DNA of 10,731 nucleotides from Betaproteobacteria bacterium UBA931 (GCA_002293615.1 DBDN01000068.1:1-10731), one strand, 5' to 3'; counted from the first letter of the stretch, positions 1 to 8,312 are shown. Made by a program: numbers and translations. The notes: generated by a model not told the origin, from the letters alone.

Positions 1-2
1 AA

Positions 3-38
3 ATCGATCTGAAACGTTTTGGCTGGCCGGATTCCTGA
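3..38 (+). CDS. Possible C-terminal end of an upstream gene (partial)
   Basis: The frame starting at base 3 is open from the left edge and reads as 11 residues (IDLKRFGWPDS) before a TGA at 36-38. It ends ahead of the ppa promoter region, as expected for the end of a co-directional upstream gene. The frame starting at base 2 is also open and runs into ppa, but its translation looks unlike protein. Too little remains to name a family, and the call rests only on position and plausible composition. Confidence 0.3.
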   Translation: MDLKRFGWPDS

Positions 39-44
39 CATCTT

Positions 45-71
45 GTACCGGCATCAAATACCGTACCGGCA
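45..71. repeat. 9-bp direct repeat upstream of ppa
   Basis: GTACCGGCA occurs at 45-53 and again at 63-71, so the copies are offset by 18 bp, just under two helical turns. They lie immediately upstream of the putative -10 box of ppa, covering the place where a -35 element would sit. This arrangement would suit a regulator binding one face of the DNA, but no known operator is recognised and chance is possible. Confidence 0.45.
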
Positions 72-79
72 AGATAGGT

Positions 80-107
80 TATAATTTTACATCAAATTTT
101 TACGGAG
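80..107 (+). promoter_or_regulatory. ppa promoter -10 box and ribosome binding site
   Basis: A perfect TATAAT lies at 80-85, with no good -35 hexamer at the normal 16-18 bp spacing. GGAG at 104-107 sits 6 bases before the ATG at 114 and is a good Shine-Dalgarno sequence. Transcription would start near base 92, giving a short leader of about 20 bases. The absence of a -35 match, together with the direct repeat just upstream, suggests activator dependence or simply a tolerant promoter; this is inference. Confidence 0.5.
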
Positions 108-113
108 CTTTCC

Positions 114-662
114 ATGAGCCTTGCCCGCGTTCCCGCCGGCCAAAATATCCCTGATGACGTAAACGTTATCATTGAGATTCCGATGCGCGGCGATCCGATT
201 AAATACGAAGTCGATAAAGAAACCGGCGCCGTGTTTGTGGATCGCTTTATGGCGACCGCCATGCATTATCCGTGCAATTACGGCTACATCCCAAAAACAT
301 TATCAAACGATGGCGATCCATGCGATGTGCTCGTTTTATCGCCGGTGCCACTGATTACCGGCGTGGTCGTGCGCTGCCGCCCAATCGGTATGCTGCGTCT
401 TGATGACGAAATGGGCGGCGATGCCAAGATTCTCGCCGTACCTATCGATAAACTTTCCTCGTATTACCGTAATGTGCATTCACCGCATGATGTGCCGGAA
501 ATTCAGTTACTGCAAATTTCCCATTTTTTTGAGCACTATAAAGACTTGGAACCCGGGAAGTGGGTGCGCGTCGGCAGTTGGGTTGAGGTTGGTGAAGCGC
601 GTAAAGAGATTCTGGATGGTGTAGCCCGTTATCAGGAAACAGAAAGCGACGAAAAAAACTGA
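114..662 (+). CDS. ppa: Inorganic pyrophosphatase (family I)
   Basis: Soluble cytoplasmic enzyme that hydrolyses pyrophosphate to two phosphates, pulling nucleic acid, protein and other biosynthetic reactions forward. At 182 residues it has the usual length of bacterial family I enzymes. The signature D-G-D-P-C-D is at residues 66-71 (metal ligands D66 and D71). Other expected active-site residues are visible at the positions of the E. coli enzyme plus one: E21, K30, R44, Y56, D98, D103 and K105. The start is supported by GGAG six bases upstream. It appears to be transcribed alone and converges on radA, with 85 bases between the two stops. Nothing is missing or unusual. Confidence 0.97.
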   Translation: MSLARVPAGQNIPDDVNVIIEIPMRGDPIKYEVDKETGAVFVDRFMATAMHYPCNYGYIPKTLSNDGDPCDVLVLSPVPLITGVVVRCRPIGMLRLDDEMGGDAKILAVPIDKLSSYYRNVHSPHDVPEIQLLQISHFFEHYKDLEPGKWVRVGSWVEVGEARKEILDGVARYQETESDEKN

Positions 663-747
663 AAAGTTCAAAGGACGCGGCGGCGCGCTTCGTTTCTCAC
701 GATTCGGCCGCCCGCTCCCGGCTCTCGGTTAATAAGTTCACAAGGCC

Positions 748-2106
748 TTAACCATTGATCTGATCAAGCGCTTCCTCAATCCGATCAATAGCGATAACTT
801 CTATAGTTTCAATGACTTGCTTTGGCTTGTTCAAGTGAGGCATTAATATTTTTTTAAATCCCAGTTTAGCGGCTTCGCGGATCCTTTCTTGGCCGCGCTG
901 TACCGGGCGTACTTCGCCGGTTAAGCCGACCTCCCCGAAAATGGCGAGCTTGCCATCCAGGGGTTTGTTGGTGAATGATGAGTAAAGCGCCATCAAAACA
1001 GCGAGATCAACGGCGGGCTCGTCGATACGCACACCACCGACGACATTAACGAATACGTCGAGATTACCGAATTGCGTGCTGCCATGCCGATGCAACAGCG
1101 CCAACAACAAGGCAAGCCGCTGGCTGTCCACGCCGACCACCAGCCTTTTGGGCGCCGCGCCGCTACCGGCAGGATCAACCAACGCCTGAATCTCAACCAA
1201 CAATGGCCGAGAGCCTTCCAGCGTCACCATCACCGCGCTTCCCGACACAGGCCGGCTATGCCGCGATAAAAACAACGCCGAAGGATTGTTGACCCCTTTT
1301 AAGCCGTTTTCGGTCATACCGAAAACGCCGAGTTCATTTGCGGCGCCAAAGCGGTTTTTAACGGCGCGGATCAAACGATAACTGGAATGGGTATCGCCTT
1401 CGAAATACAATACGGCATCAACAATATGTTCGAGAATGCGCGGTCCGGCAATAGCGCCTTCTTTCGTAACATGCCCGATCAGCACCATGACAGTACCGTG
1501 TTCTTTGGCAAAGCGGGTAAAACGCGCCGCGCATTCCCGCAGTTGCGAAACACTGCCCGGCGCAGAGCTGATTGCCTCGGTGTACATGGTTTGAATGGAG
1601 TCGATCACAACAATTTCCGGCTTATTTGCTTCCAGCGTGGCCAGAATATTTTCCAATTGCACTTCGGCAAAAAGCGTTACCGGCGCGTTGATCAGGCCAA
1701 GCCGCTGGGCACGCAGCGCGATTTGCTCGGCGGATTCTTCGCCCGTGATATAAAGCGTTTGCCTGTTTGCCCCTAACGTCGCGGCTACTTGCAAAAGCAA
1801 TGTCGATTTGCCGATACCGGGATCGCCGCCGAGCAATACAACCTCGCCGGACACAAAACCGCCGCCGAGAACACGGTCAAACTCGGCCATACCGGTAACG
1901 ATGCGCGGCATGCTGGCCGTTTCAATGGCGCTGAGCTGGCGAAGCTCAGCGTGTGTTCCGGACAGGTTTTCAAAACGGCGTGACGGCAGCAATACCACCG
2001 TCTCAATTAGCGTATTCCAGGCATTGCAATGTGGGCACTGTCCTTGCCATTTGGAGGTTTGTCCGCCGCATTCGTTGCATTGAAAAACATTTTTTGGTTT
2101 TGGCAT
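748..2106 (-). CDS. radA: DNA repair protein RadA (Sms), RecA-like ATPase
   Basis: RadA acts with RecA in recombinational repair, as a hexameric motor that promotes branch migration and processing of recombination intermediates. From the ATG at 2106 it is 452 residues, the normal family length. A four-cysteine zinc finger is present (C10, C13, C24, C27). It is followed by a RecA-like core with Walker A GDPGIGKST at 94-102 (K100), Walker B VVIDS at 166-170, and the RadA-specific KNRFG motif at 250-254. The last 170 or so residues form the Lon-like domain. A longer frame begins at a TTG at 2115, but the N-terminus of known RadA proteins fits the ATG (MPKPKNVFQCNECG). Neither start has a clear Shine-Dalgarno sequence. 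The gene diverges from the unknown membrane protein gene, and I see no convincing promoter for it. Confidence 0.97.
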   Translation of the reverse strand: MPKPKNVFQCNECGGQTSKWQGQCPHCNAWNTLIETVVLLPSRRFENLSGTHAELRQLSAIETASMPRIVTGMAEFDRVLGGGFVSGEVVLLGGDPGIGKSTLLLQVAATLGANRQTLYITGEESAEQIALRAQRLGLINAPVTLFAEVQLENILATLEANKPEIVVIDSIQTMYTEAISSAPGSVSQLRECAARFTRFAKEHGTVMVLIGHVTKEGAIAGPRILEHIVDAVLYFEGDTHSSYRLIRAVKNRFGAANELGVFGMTENGLKGVNNPSALFLSRHSRPVSGSAVMVTLEGSRPLLVEIQALVDPAGSGAAPKRLVVGVDSQRLALLLALLHRHGSTQFGNLDVFVNVVGGVRIDEPAVDLAVLMALYSSFTNKPLDGKLAIFGEVGLTGEVRPVQRGQERIREAAKLGFKKILMPHLNKPKQVIETIEVIAIDRIEEALDQING

Positions 2107-2174
2107 AAAAAGCAAGTGATTAAATTTATCCTGGAATCAAATGTGCCATATTTTCAAATATTGCGGCATTCCTA

Positions 2175-2204
2175 TTTACAGGTTAATAAAGTATAGTGCA
2201 TAAC
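2175..2204 (+). promoter_or_regulatory. Possible promoter of the unknown membrane protein gene
   Basis: TTTACA at 2175-2180 (5 of 6 match to a -35 box) is followed after 18 bp by CATAAC at 2199-2204 (4 of 6 match to a -10 box). A competing -10-like TATAGT lies at 2192-2197 but lacks a good -35. The segment is in the 123-bp AT-rich space between the divergent radA and 2230 genes. ACAGGT is repeated at 2178-2183 and 2203-2208. The support is weak and comes from motif matching only. Confidence 0.25.
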
Positions 2205-2229
2205 AGGTAAAAAACGACACACCTCTCAC

Positions 2230-4266
2230 ATGAGCTTTTTGCCCAAAATTATTGCTTTTCTGATCGTTGCGATTTTGCTTGTCATCATTGCAGGCTTTAT
2301 TATTTCCCGCTTTTTTATCAAAAAAGAAATCAGAGACAATGAATCGCTTTCGACGCTATTACCGGAATCTCTATCAAGACCTGCCCGCGTTCACCTGATC
2401 CGCTCCCATGCTTATACGCCCGGTGAAAAAATGACGCAACTTTGGCGTGAGTTCGACCTCATGGGTTTCATGATACTTGCCGATTACTCCGAAAGCCATA
2501 ACGTTGTCGCCAATATTCGTCTTGCCGGCCACCCTGCCCTGAAGATCGGTTTGATTTTGGTCGAAGAGGAAGACGGCGGCGCATACGGCGTCGTGATGGC
2601 AACAACGAACAGCCATCGCATTGAGGCGCGCGGCAACGGCTTAAAAACGGATCTTTCTTTTGGTATGGTGCGCTGGATCATGCGCAAGGATTATTCCCCG
2701 AAAGCCTGTTTTGATGACGTCAAAGCAGCGGTTGCCGGCGAAGCGCTGATGAAACCCGATACGCGATTGCTGCGCATGATATGGGAAAGCATTTACGCGC
2801 AAAACGCCGATGCCGAAATCGCATCCGGCATGGTGACGCGCAATAAATTGATCCAACACATTACGTCATTATCGATGAAAGCGGATAAGAACTTCATCGA
2901 TGAACTGATGGAAACCGGTTCGTCAATGTGGCGTGTGCGGATGCGTGAGGCGGCGCTGGACCACTGGCGGCTTGATAATAATATTGGTGATGATGATTGG
3001 CAGAGTGCTGTAGCACATGCTCATGTGGTCGATAATTTTCTGGAGCCCGCCGACTTAAGAACAATGTTTCCGGATTTTGAGGACATCGATAAGGTCATCA
3101 AAAAAATCGGTGTGGCCGATCTTTCCGGCGTTCAGCTTTATGAGGCGATACAAAAACAGTTGCCGGAGAGTAAGCGCCATAAACAAATAGGGGAAGTGCA
3201 CCATCCAATTTATGCTCAGATTTATATGCCGGAACGTGTTACCGAGCACATACCTCATGAGACTGCGGGTGTCGAACCGATCGCTACTTCGTTGCCGACC
3301 TTACCGTATATCCAAAAGACCGTCGATGATGAACAAACAAAGCAAATCGGCGAAGATATTTTGGGGTTGACGAAAAATGCGCTTTCGCAGTCAGGAGGAC
3401 GAATTGTCTGGAAAAATATCTGGATATGGCTTTTGCCGTTGGGGCTTCTGATTTTTTCCTTTACTTCTGATTTAAATAATTGGCTTGGTCTTTTCATCTA
3501 TGCTTATGCGCTCGTCACGTTTTTCTTTTTTATTTTTTCGCTAATCCCATCGTTTCTTTATCGTCAGGTTCTTTTTGCCCACTTGTATTGTCAACCCAAG
3601 ATGGGGCTGCTTTTGTTAAATGCATTGCGCCATTGTGACCTGCTGCGCTCGGTGAATAAAGGGTTTTTAGTTGCCGAAAAAAGCAAATTTTATGCAATGC
3701 AGGGAAATATTGGTGATGCCGTCGAGCTTTGGGGCGACTATAAAGAAAATATCGACGAAACAATTTACTACTCTGAATTGGCGCAAATCTATGATGAGGG
3801 CGGCGCTTTTGATGATCAAATCGCGACCCTGCGCAAACTCTATGAGCTTTTCCCTCATAACGACAGCGGCGCCATTGATCTCGGCATTTCACTGTTGCAT
3901 TACAAGAAAGATGCGGTGTCCGCCGAGAAAATATTGAGCAGTATTTCCGAAGCAACCCTTTTTGAAGAGAAACTTGCCGCTTATTATTTTGCACAAGGGC
4001 TGATTCGATTCTTATATAAAGATTACTCCGGAGCATTGAGCTATTATCAAAGAGCGCTTGAAGAAGCGCGTGAAATGATAAAAAAAGAACCACCGGTACT
4101 TATTCTGATCGCACAAATCAGCGGTTATGCCGCTATTTCTTTATTGGCCTTGGGCGCTCGGGATCACGCGATGAAAATCATGAAACTGCTGTCGGGCTCG
4201 TTGCGTCGGCATGTTTCCACCCGCATCATCGTCAAGCGCTTTTCTTTGGCACTGCAAAAGAAATAG
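2230..4266 (+). CDS. Uncharacterised membrane protein with C-terminal TPR-like repeats
   Basis: I do not recognise a named family. The 678 residues begin with one hydrophobic helix (about 6-30) followed by a basic stretch (RFFIKKEIR). A soluble region of roughly 360 residues follows. Two more hydrophobic helices lie at about 397-412 and 418-443, joined by a very short loop. The remaining 235 residues are helical. At least two segments look like tetratricopeptide repeats: about 485-518, and most clearly 583-616, where the small, Gly, Tyr-x2-Ala-Leu and Tyr-Tyr-x2-Ala-Leu positions match the repeat pattern. By the positive-inside rule both soluble parts would be cytoplasmic. No catalytic motif is evident; TPR segments usually bind proteins, so a scaffolding role is a guess. 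There is no Shine-Dalgarno sequence before the first ATG, but that start includes the first helix. Parts of the gene, including non-membrane parts, are visibly more AT-rich than hrpA and radA. Its stop codon abuts that of hrpA. Confidence 0.85.
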   Translation: MSFLPKIIAFLIVAILLVIIAGFIISRFFIKKEIRDNESLSTLLPESLSRPARVHLIRSHAYTPGEKMTQLWREFDLMGFMILADYSESHNVVANIRLAGHPALKIGLILVEEEDGGAYGVVMATTNSHRIEARGNGLKTDLSFGMVRWIMRKDYSPKACFDDVKAAVAGEALMKPDTRLLRMIWESIYAQNADAEIASGMVTRNKLIQHITSLSMKADKNFIDELMETGSSMWRVRMREAALDHWRLDNNIGDDDWQSAVAHAHVVDNFLEPADLRTMFPDFEDIDKVIKKIGVADLSGVQLYEAIQKQLPESKRHKQIGEVHHPIYAQIYMPERVTEHIPHETAGVEPIATSLPTLPYIQKTVDDEQTKQIGEDILGLTKNALSQSGGRIVWKNIWIWLLPLGLLIFSFTSDLNNWLGLFIYAYALVTFFFFIFSLIPSFLYRQVLFAHLYCQPKMGLLLLNALRHCDLLRSVNKGFLVAEKSKFYAMQGNIGDAVELWGDYKENIDETIYYSELAQIYDEGGAFDDQIATLRKLYELFPHNDSGAIDLGISLLHYKKDAVSAEKILSSISEATLFEEKLAAYYFAQGLIRFLYKDYSGALSYYQRALEEAREMIKKEPPVLILIAQISGYAAISLLALGARDHAMKIMKLLSGSLRRHVSTRIIVKRFSLALQKK

Positions 4267-7200
4267 TCATCGGTTAATAACCTCATCGTTCCAAAATTTT
4301 TCAATACGCTGAAACGAAATGGGATAAGGTGTTTTCAACTCCTGCGCAAAAAGCGATACCCGCATTTCTTCGATCATCCAGCGATACATTTCCAAGGCGG
4401 GTTCTTCCATATTCATTGCTTTGTTGCGCGCCAGCCGTTCCTGATAGCGTTGCCATAACTGTGCAATATGTTCACCGTGCTTCTGGTCGCGTTGAGCGCG
4501 CTGGGCATATTTAGCCATACGTCGATCCATGGCTTTAAGGTAGCGCGGCAGACAAGCAAGCTGCGGCCACGGGGTTGCCGAAAAAAAACCGTCGTATACC
4601 AATGCGTCGCGCTGTGCGCGTATTTCCCCGGCAAAGCGCTTCAGCGTAGATGGCGTCGCCTGGATACGCATCGTCAATTGCTGATTTTCTTCGGCGATCT
4701 CGTGCAGCAGTCGGAATGCGCCTTCGGCAACTGCGGGAAAGCGTGCGCGCGCCCTTTTTATCTGTTCAAGAAACGCTTTTTCATTGCGCGGCAAAGGATC
4801 GTCGCCAACGAAAGCACGATCACAGATTGCTTTGAATATATCTTCGAGCAAACAGTTCGTCGCGATAAACGGTTTCAGCAACAATGCACTTTGCTGAAAG
4901 CCCGACGATCCCTTCTCCCAAAAGCGCAGCAAATCTTTCAAGGCAAGGCGCATCAGCCGGATAACGCCACACCGTGTCTCGGTATCCGCCGTTTGGCGTG
5001 TATCAAACAGCCGCAATGATACGCTATCGTCTTCATCGGTAAGCGCCGGATAAAGCGTCAACGGCTTACCACGGCGCTGGATCGCAATGTGCCCTGGCAA
5101 TTCGCCAAAATCCCAGCATGTTATCCCCCGCTTTTCGAACGTTTTGGTTTCATCGTCGCTGCCAAGACTCATCCGAACGGTTTCTTCAAGCGACTGCCGT
5201 AACGCCTCGAGATCGCGCCCGCTCTGCAATTCCTGCCGTTCCTCGTCAACGACAACGTAGCGCATTTTAAGATGCTCCGGCATCTCCTTGTCGTGCCAAT
5301 CGGCAGGGCTTACCTGCATCTGATAGGTTTGACGCAACCAGTCGGAGAAAACAACGGCAAGCGCTTTCTCGCGATACGGCGCCGCTTCAAGGAAAGCCGT
5401 AATCACCGGCGGCACAGGGCTTAAGCGGTGACGCAAGGCTTTGGGGAGCGCCTTGATGTACCAGGCAAGTTTCTCACGCACCATTCCGGGCACCAGCCAG
5501 GACATCGGCGCGGGATCGATTTTATTCAATAGATATATTGGTGCCGTTACGGTAATACCGTCGCAAGAATGTCCCGGCTCAAATCGGTACTCGATCGACA
5601 ATGCTTCTTCTTCAACTATGATTGTTGGGGGAAATAAGTCTTCCGTAACCCAGCGCGCCGAATGGCGCATCAAATAATCGCGCTCCAAAAAAAGATATTG
5701 TGGTTTTTCTTTTTCAATTTTTTCGCGCCAGTGTTCAAAGGTTTTTTCCGTGGCAACCGTATTGGGGACGCGCTCAAAATAGAAATCGGCAATCGTTTCC
5801 TCATCGACCAACACGTCCTGGCGGCGCGCTTTATGTTCCAGCGCGGTAATTTCCTCGATTAGGCCTATGTTGTACTTTAAAAATTTTCCGCGTGTGCGAA
5901 TATTGCCCGTTGCCAACGCCTCGCGTACAAAAACCCGATATGCCGTTTCTGGAACAACACGGGTAAATGAAATGGGGCGCCGCCCGATCAGCGTCAAACC
6001 GAACAGGCGAATATGTTCATAGCCGGTGACTTCGCCACGCTTTTCGTTCCAGTGCGGCTCATAATATTCCCGGTTGACCAAATCACCGGCGACATCTTCA
6101 ATCCATTCCGGCTCTATTCTGGCGGCGCAGCGCGCAAAAAGACGGGAGGTTTCGGTAAGCTCCGCCGATAATAACCAACGTGCGCCTTTTTTGATACCGC
6201 TGCCCGGATGCAGATGAAAATTGATACCGCGCATTCCCTGATAGCTGTCATCATGCTCCGACCTCATACCGATATTGGAAAGCAACCCGCTTAACAATAC
6301 CTTGTGAAGTACTTGATATTTTTCTTTTGATACCGGTTCGTCAAGCGCGTCCCGCCATTGCCATCCGTCTTCTTTTAACGTCTGAACAAGCTGCTGATGA
6401 ACGTCACGCCATTCACGCATACGCAAATAATTAATGAAAACTTCACGGCAACGATCCACAGTTTTACGATGCGATAATCTTTCGTCAAGCAGAGCGGAAA
6501 AGAAACGCCAAATCGAAAGCAGCGTAATAAAATCCGAACGGTCATCGTGGAAACGGGCATGCGCCTGATCGGCTGCCTGTTGTTTTTCAAAAGGCCTCTC
6601 ACGAGGGTCCGGAACGGCCAGCGCACTGGCGATGATCAGCATCTCGGAAACGCAATGTTTTCCTTGGGATTCCAACACGATTCTGCCGACACGCGGGTCA
6701 AGCGGCAAGCGGGCAAGCGCATAACCGAGTTTTGTGATTTTCCCGGAGGCATCCATGGCTCCGAGTTCACGCAAAAGCTGATAGCCATCCGTAACGGCGC
6801 GTGCGGCAGGCGGTTCAATAAAAGGAAAATTTTCGACACTGCCCAATTTCAGTGCCGCCATACGCAGGATTACCGCCGCCAATGACGAACGGAGAATTTC
6901 GGGATCGGTATAAGACGGGCGGTTATTAAAATCGTCCTCGCTGTACAGACGAATGCAGATACCGTCGGCGACTCGACCGCAGCGCCCCGCCCTTTGCTGT
7001 GCCGCCGCCTGCGCGATTTTTTCAATACGCAACAAGGTGGTTTTATTACGCGGGTTGTAACGCTTGACGCGCGCCAAACCCGTATCGATCACATAACGAA
7101 CGCCGGGAACAGTCAACGATGTTTCGGCAACATTGGTGGCAAGCACGATGCGCCGGCCATGGCTTGGTGTAAAAATCCGCTGCTGCTCATCTACCGACAA

Positions 7201-8208
7201 ACGAGCAAACAACGGTAATATTTCCATCTGCGCCGCATAGGGGCGTGCGTATAACAGTTTGCGTAGCACATTAGCCGTTTCCCGGATTTCCCTTTCTCCA
7301 GGAAGAAACGCCAAAATGTCGCCACTGCCTTCGCGCCACAATTCTTCAACGGCATCGGCGATCGCTTCTTCCATATCCTGCTCATCATCGGCACTCTCCG
7401 AAATATCGTCGGCATCGCGCAAAGGGCGATAACGGATCGTGACCGGATAAGTCCGCCCGGATACCTCGATAATTGGCGCCGGCTTCTCTTCCGTGCCGAA
7501 ATGCCGGGCAAAGCGTTCGGCATCCAGCGTTGCCGAAGTGATGATGATTTTAAGTTCCGGTCGTTTACCCGCAAGCTGTTTAAGAAAGCCCAGAAGAAAA
7601 TCAATATTGAGCGACCGCTCGTGCGCTTCGTCGATGATAATCGTATCGTATGAAGAGAGCCAACGATCATGCTGCGTTTCGGCCAACAAGATACCGTCCG
7701 TCATCAGCTTGATATAAGCGTTGGGGCTGGTTTTATCGTGGAAGCGAACTTTATAACCGACGACATCGCCCAAGGGCGTGTTTAATTCTTGGGCGATGCG
7801 CGTTGCTACCGCGCGCGCGGCCATTCGCCTTGGCTGTGTATGGCCGATCAATCCGGCAATACCGCGTCCGGCGGCAAGGCATATTTTCGGCAGCTGCGTC
7901 GTCTTTCCCGACCCCGTCTCGCCGGAAACGATGATGAACTGATGCGTGCGGATCAATGCCTCGATTTCCGCGGCACGTTGTGCTATCGGCAATGGCTCGG
8001 GATACGTAAAATCCGGAACACCTAAAGCACGGCGACGTTTTTTTTCGACGGATTGTGCAATATCTTGAGCCAGTTGCTGCCGGGCTGCCGCATCCCCATC
8101 ACGTATGCGATTAAGCCGGGACATCAGCTGGAACTGGTCACGAACCAAGGCATCACCGATTTTTTCACGCAGTTTTTCGAGTACCATACTCATTCGTTGG
8201 GCAACCAT
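4267..8208 (-). CDS. hrpA: ATP-dependent RNA helicase HrpA (DEAH box)
   Basis: Large DEAH-box helicase that remodels RNA and ribonucleoprotein in the cytoplasm; in E. coli HrpA has been linked to fimbrial mRNA processing and to rescue of stalled ribosomes. At 1313 residues it matches the roughly 1300-residue E. coli protein. Motif I GETGSGKT is at 96-103, motif Ia TQPRR at 124-128, motif II DEAH at 193-196, motif III SAT at 225-227 and motif VI QRAGRCGR at 405-412. The helicase-associated domain and an OB-like fold follow (about 480-710), then the long DUF3418 C-terminal region to the end. The first ATG is used; ATGs at codons 6 and 8 are alternatives, and none has a good Shine-Dalgarno sequence. 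It diverges from ttcA. Its stop touches that of the convergent membrane protein gene, so read-through from either would be antisense to the other. Confidence 0.97.
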   Translation of the reverse strand: MVAQRMSMVLEKLREKIGDALVRDQFQLMSRLNRIRDGDAAARQQLAQDIAQSVEKKRRRALGVPDFTYPEPLPIAQRAAEIEALIRTHQFIIVSGETGSGKTTQLPKICLAAGRGIAGLIGHTQPRRMAARAVATRIAQELNTPLGDVVGYKVRFHDKTSPNAYIKLMTDGILLAETQHDRWLSSYDTIIIDEAHERSLNIDFLLGFLKQLAGKRPELKIIITSATLDAERFARHFGTEEKPAPIIEVSGRTYPVTIRYRPLRDADDISESADDEQDMEEAIADAVEELWREGSGDILAFLPGEREIRETANVLRKLLYARPYAAQMEILPLFARLSVDEQQRIFTPSHGRRIVLATNVAETSLTVPGVRYVIDTGLARVKRYNPRNKTTLLRIEKIAQAAAQQRAGRCGRVADGICIRLYSEDDFNNRPSYTDPEILRSSLAAVILRMAALKLGSVENFPFIEPPAARAVTDGYQLLRELGAMDASGKITKLGYALARLPLDPRVGRIVLESQGKHCVSEMLIIASALAVPDPRERPFEKQQAADQAHARFHDDRSDFITLLSIWRFFSALLDERLSHRKTVDRCREVFINYLRMREWRDVHQQLVQTLKEDGWQWRDALDEPVSKEKYQVLHKVLLSGLLSNIGMRSEHDDSYQGMRGINFHLHPGSGIKKGARWLLSAELTETSRLFARCAARIEPEWIEDVAGDLVNREYYEPHWNEKRGEVTGYEHIRLFGLTLIGRRPISFTRVVPETAYRVFVREALATGNIRTRGKFLKYNIGLIEEITALEHKARRQDVLVDEETIADFYFERVPNTVATEKTFEHWREKIEKEKPQYLFLERDYLMRHSARWVTEDLFPPTIIVEEEALSIEYRFEPGHSCDGITVTAPIYLLNKIDPAPMSWLVPGMVREKLAWYIKALPKALRHRLSPVPPVITAFLEAAPYREKALAVVFSDWLRQTYQMQVSPADWHDKEMPEHLKMRYVVVDEERQELQSGRDLEALRQSLEETVRMSLGSDDETKTFEKRGITCWDFGELPGHIAIQRRGKPLTLYPALTDEDDSVSLRLFDTRQTADTETRCGVIRLMRLALKDLLRFWEKGSSGFQQSALLLKPFIATNCLLEDIFKAICDRAFVGDDPLPRNEKAFLEQIKRARARFPAVAEGAFRLLHEIAEENQQLTMRIQATPSTLKRFAGEIRAQRDALVYDGFFSATPWPQLACLPRYLKAMDRRMAKYAQRAQRDQKHGEHIAQLWQRYQERLARNKAMNMEEPALEMYRWMIEEMRVSLFAQELKTPYPISFQRIEKFWNDEVINR

Positions 8209-8253
8209 AGAGAATGCGGTATTTTACCGTAGCCGCCATACTGCCACAGTTAC

Positions 8254-8262
8254 TGATAAAAT
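8254..8262 (+). promoter_or_regulatory. Extended -10 promoter element for ttcA
   Basis: TGATAAAAT at 8254-8262 combines the TG of an extended -10 element with a 5-of-6 -10 hexamer (TAAAAT at 8257-8262). No good -35 lies at normal spacing, which is typical when a TG extension is present. A transcript would start near 8269, leaving about 44 bases of leader before the ttcA ATG at 8313. It lies in the 104-bp divergent space shared with hrpA, whose own promoter I could not place convincingly. Confidence 0.45.
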
Positions 8263-8312
8263 CCGCGCAATCTCGTGCAACCGTTTGAACATATATTTTT
8301 TAACGCGCATTT

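Noticed and set aside
679..712. GC-rich inverted repeat (GGCGGC / GCCGCC) between the ppa and radA stops as a bidirectional terminator
   Set aside because: Only six base pairs match with a 22-base loop, the stem does not extend, and no T tract follows on either strand.
1387..1776. 129-codon open frame on the plus strand inside radA
   Set aside because: It overlaps the RadA ATPase core on the opposite strand and its translation looks like non-coding composition.
2107..2115. TTG at 2115 as the radA start, adding three residues
   Set aside because: Orthologues start close to the zinc finger with M-x-K-x-K, which fits the ATG at 2106, and the TTG has no better ribosome site.
3530..4093. 187-codon open frame on the minus strand inside the unknown membrane protein gene
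   Set aside because: It lies wholly within the plus-strand gene, its translation shows no family resemblance or domain pattern, and the plus frame has a membrane and repeat structure.
4468..5019. 183-codon open frame on the plus strand inside hrpA
   Set aside because: It is antisense to a clear DUF3418 region of hrpA, has no recognisable motif and has no ribosome site; it is a shadow of hrpA codon use.
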